Below, piece after piece: positions 39,217 to 40,766 of a DNA stretch of 40,766 nucleotides. Every line of letters begins with the position of its first letter. The first letter of the stretch is position 1. Origin of the DNA: Streptomyces apricus (GTDB lineage Bacteria > Actinomycetota > Actinomycetes > Streptomycetales > Streptomycetaceae); contig NZ_VDFC01000040.1 in assembly GCF_008369065.1 (NCBI RefSeq), forward strand, positions 264,087 to 304,852. Reading direction: 5' to 3'. The position numbers and the translations under genes are program-made. The notes beneath the pieces are model-generated. The model ran no database searches. It was given only the letters and a program-made list of their open reading frames with translations, and was not told the DNA's origin.

Positions 39217-39252
39217 GTGGGGGCTTGTCGCGCAGTTCCCCGCGCCCCTAAA
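39217..39252. repeat. Dispersed repeat, copy 5, overlapping a gene end
   Basis: GGTGGGGGCTTGTCGCGCAG followed by TTCCCCGCGCCCCTAAAG. The complementary CTTTAGGGGCG contributes the TAG stop of the glycosylase gene (39250-39248). It lies between convergent genes. Confidence 0.85.
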
Positions 39253-39847
39253 GGGCGCTGCCCTTCAGGGTGCTTTTTCGGGACACGCAGTCTGCCAGGT
39301 GGTCGTTCACCAGGCCGCATGCCTGCATCAGGGCGTAGGCCGTGGTGGGGCCCACGAAGCGGATGCCCCGCTTCTTGAGGGCCTTGGACAGGGCGATCGA
39401 CTCGTCGGTGATCGCCGGGACGTCGGCGAGGGCCTTCGGGACCGGGCGCGTCGCCGGGTCCGGCGCGTACGACCAGATCAGCTCGTCGAGCTCGCCCGGG
39501 GCCCAGTCCGCCAGCACGCGCGCGTTGGCGACCGTCGCCGCGATCTTGGCGCGGTTGCGGATGATGCCGGGGTCGGCGAGGAGGCGTTCCTCGTCGGCGT
39601 CGGTGAACGCCGCGACCTCGGCGATCCTGAAGCCCGCGAAGGCGCTGCGGAACCCCTCGCGGCGGCGCAGGATCGTGATCCACGACAGGCCCGACTGGAA
39701 CGCCTCCAGGCACAGCCGCTCGTACAGCGCGTCGTCGCCGTGGACCGGACGGCCCCACTCCGTGTCGTGGTACGCCACGTAGTCCTCGGTGGACAGCGCC
39801 CAGGGGCAGCGCAGGGCCCCGTCGGTGCCCTTCAGTGCGTCACTCAC
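39248..39847 (-). CDS. tag: DNA-3-methyladenine glycosylase I (TagI-like)
   Basis: 199 residues from GTG 39847, overlapping the stop of the DivIVA-like gene (GTGA). Family motifs are clear: RCPWALSTEDYVAYHDTEWG, EAFQSGLSWITILRRREGFR, LADPGIIRNRAKIAATVANA and, near the end, the conserved FVGPTTAYALMQACGLVNDH. It removes alkylated 3-methyladenine from DNA. The expected zinc ligands are partly visible (C in RCPW, H in YHDTEWG, late H and C in NDHLADC). The stop codon falls in the dispersed repeat. Confidence 0.94.
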   Translation of the reverse strand: MSDALKGTDGALRCPWALSTEDYVAYHDTEWGRPVHGDDALYERLCLEAFQSGLSWITILRRREGFRSAFAGFRIAEVAAFTDADEERLLADPGIIRNRAKIAATVANARVLADWAPGELDELIWSYAPDPATRPVPKALADVPAITDESIALSKALKKRGIRFVGPTTAYALMQACGLVNDHLADCVSRKSTLKGSAL

Positions 39848-40197
39848 CGCTGGTCGTCCTCCACGGACTTGTGCAGCGAGGTGGCCGCGGTCGTGCGGGC
39901 CCCGGCCAGCGCGGCCTCCAGGTCGGCGATACGGGCGTCCCGTTCGGCCAGCTCGGCACCGAGGCGGCCCAGGGCGTCGTCCACGTCGGCCATGCGGTAG
40001 CCGCGCAGGGCCGGCGGGAAGCGCAGCGCCTCCACGTCGCCGCGGTGCACCGGGCGGTCCAGGGGCAGGGGGTCCCGCAGGCGCTCCGGCGCCACCTCGG
40101 GGAGGGCGCCGCTGTCACCGCCTCCGCCGAGCACGGAGAGGGTCACCGCGCCGACCACGACGACCAGGGCGACGACCAGGAACAGGAACATGAACAT
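39844..40197 (-). CDS. DivIVA-like membrane protein
   Basis: 117 residues from ATG 40197, with GGGGACC 9 nt upstream. One N-terminal membrane helix (MFLFLVVALVVVVGAVTLSV) is followed by a Gly-rich linker and a region with the DivIVA-type motif FPPALRGYRMADVDDALGRL, then a coiled coil (ELAERDARIADLEAALAGAR). It may mark membrane curvature or cell poles. It shares its order with mycobacterial Rv1209 (unknown function) next to tagA. The glycosylase follows by a 4-nt overlap. Confidence 0.85.
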   Translation of the reverse strand: MFMFLFLVVALVVVVGAVTLSVLGGGGDSGALPEVAPERLRDPLPLDRPVHRGDVEALRFPPALRGYRMADVDDALGRLGAELAERDARIADLEAALAGARTTAATSLHKSVEDDQR

Positions 40198-40344
40198 CTC
40201 TGAGGTCCCCACGCTCTGCTGCCGGTGCGGGCGCACCGGCAGGGAAAGTGTCAGGCACCGATCGTGCCATGCGACGCTGGGCGTTAGGGTCGCAGGCGGC
40301 GGAACGACGGCATCCGCTGCCTACTACGGGAGAGGTCACAGGGG

Positions 40345-40766
40345 ATGCTCAGGCTGGGCAGGCGCGAGTTCGACGCGCACGAGCCGGTGGTCATGGCGAT
40401 CGTGAACCGGACCCCGGACTCCTTCTACGACCAGGGGGCCACCTTCCGCGACGAACCCGCGCTCGCGCGCGTGGAGCAGGCGGTGGCCGAGGGGGCCGCC
40501 GTCATCGACATCGGCGGGGTCAAGGCCGGGCCGGGCGAGGAGGTGTCCGCCGAGGAGGAGGCGCGGCGGACCGTCGGCTTCGTCGCCGAGGTACGGCGGC
40601 GTTTCCCCGACGTGGTCATCAGCGTCGACACCTGGCGGCACGAGGTGGGCGAGGCCGTGTGCGAGGCCGGCGCCGACCTGCTCAACGACGCATGGGGCGG
40701 GGTCGATCCGCGGCTCGCGGAGGTCGCCGGGCGGTACGGGGCGGGGATCGTGTGCACGCACGCGGG
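40345..40766 (+). CDS. folP2: Dihydropteroate synthase-like protein, FolP2 type, 5' part only
   Basis: ATG 40345 (AGGTCACAGGGG before it) and 140 codons to the window edge. It has the DHPS N-terminal motif VMAIVNRTPDSFYDQGATF (canonical MG-VNVTPDSF-DGG) and a following ISVDTWRHEVGEAVCEAGAD. At the place of the canonical GGESTRPG loop it has GGVKAGPG, so the Ser-Thr-Arg residues that bind pterin/pABA are absent. Mycobacterial FolP2 has the same substitution and does not act as a DHPS. Its role in folate synthesis is therefore doubtful; a second, true folP should exist elsewhere. Confidence 0.88.
   Translation, partial: MLRLGRREFDAHEPVVMAIVNRTPDSFYDQGATFRDEPALARVEQAVAEGAAVIDIGGVKAGPGEEVSAEEEARRTVGFVAEVRRRFPDVVISVDTWRHEVGEAVCEAGADLLNDAWGGVDPRLAEVAGRYGAGIVCTHA

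Overview
The window looks like chromosomal DNA of a Streptomyces or a close relative. GC is very high (about 72-73%), nearly all third codon positions are G or C, GTG starts are common, genes often overlap by GTGA/ATGA, and many families are typical of actinobacteria (DUF3152, DUF3107, DUF3117, DUF3492 glycosyltransferase, SigE/RseA/HtrA/TatB, FolP2). I saw no rRNA, tRNA, CRISPR array, prophage or complete transposase gene. About 38 protein genes are supported, including several small ones.

Layout. (1) 1-8220, minus strand: the 5' part of an unknown gene, a DUF3492/GT4 glycosyltransferase, and a family-5 (oligopeptide/dipeptide-type) ABC importer: lipoprotein, two permeases and a fused double ATPase. 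Upstream of the importer sit a consensus promoter, a probably leaderless 30-codon leader peptide and alternative RNA hairpins, which suggest attenuation. (2) 8241-17211: DUF3152 metalloprotease-like protein, alpha/beta hydrolase, small acidic protein, TetR regulator, DUF3107, small membrane protein, ferritin-like protein and a DEAD-box helicase with a very long basic repeat tail. From memory this order resembles M. tuberculosis Rv3207c-Rv3211. (3) 17217-24553: alpha/beta hydrolase, NYN-domain protein, a 50-aa protein, MarC, PHP phosphoesterase, DUF6758, an MFS exporter with an operator-like promoter, and a Sufu-domain protein. (4) 24554-31386: a CorA Mg2+ channel behind a long structured leader, a 255-bp MITE, a hypothetical gene, a lipoprotein, a soluble MgtE-N/CBS protein, DUF1003 and Mrp. 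(5) 31545-36827, minus: hypothetical, TatB, HtrA-like protease, zinc anti-sigma factor, ECF sigma factor SigE. (6) 37036-40766: O-methyltransferase (apparent ATT start), DUF3117, enoyl-CoA hydratase, 3-methyladenine glycosylase I, DivIVA-like protein, and a 5' fragment of folP2.

How the genes work together. Blocks 4-6 resemble the mycobacterial folP2-tagA-DUF3117 and OMT-sigE-rseA-htrA-tatB ... mrp ... mgtE ... corA neighbourhood. This is an envelope-stress module (SigE/anti-sigma/HtrA/TatB) beside Mg2+-linked genes. A dispersed palindromic repeat (core GGGGCGCGGGGAACTGCGC) occurs at five sites, four of them between convergent genes, and probably works as a bidirectional terminator.

The least explained signals are the leaderless leader peptide with competing hairpins before the ABC importer, the corA leader, the MITE, and two genes whose best starts are non-canonical (CTG for the helicase, ATT for the methyltransferase).
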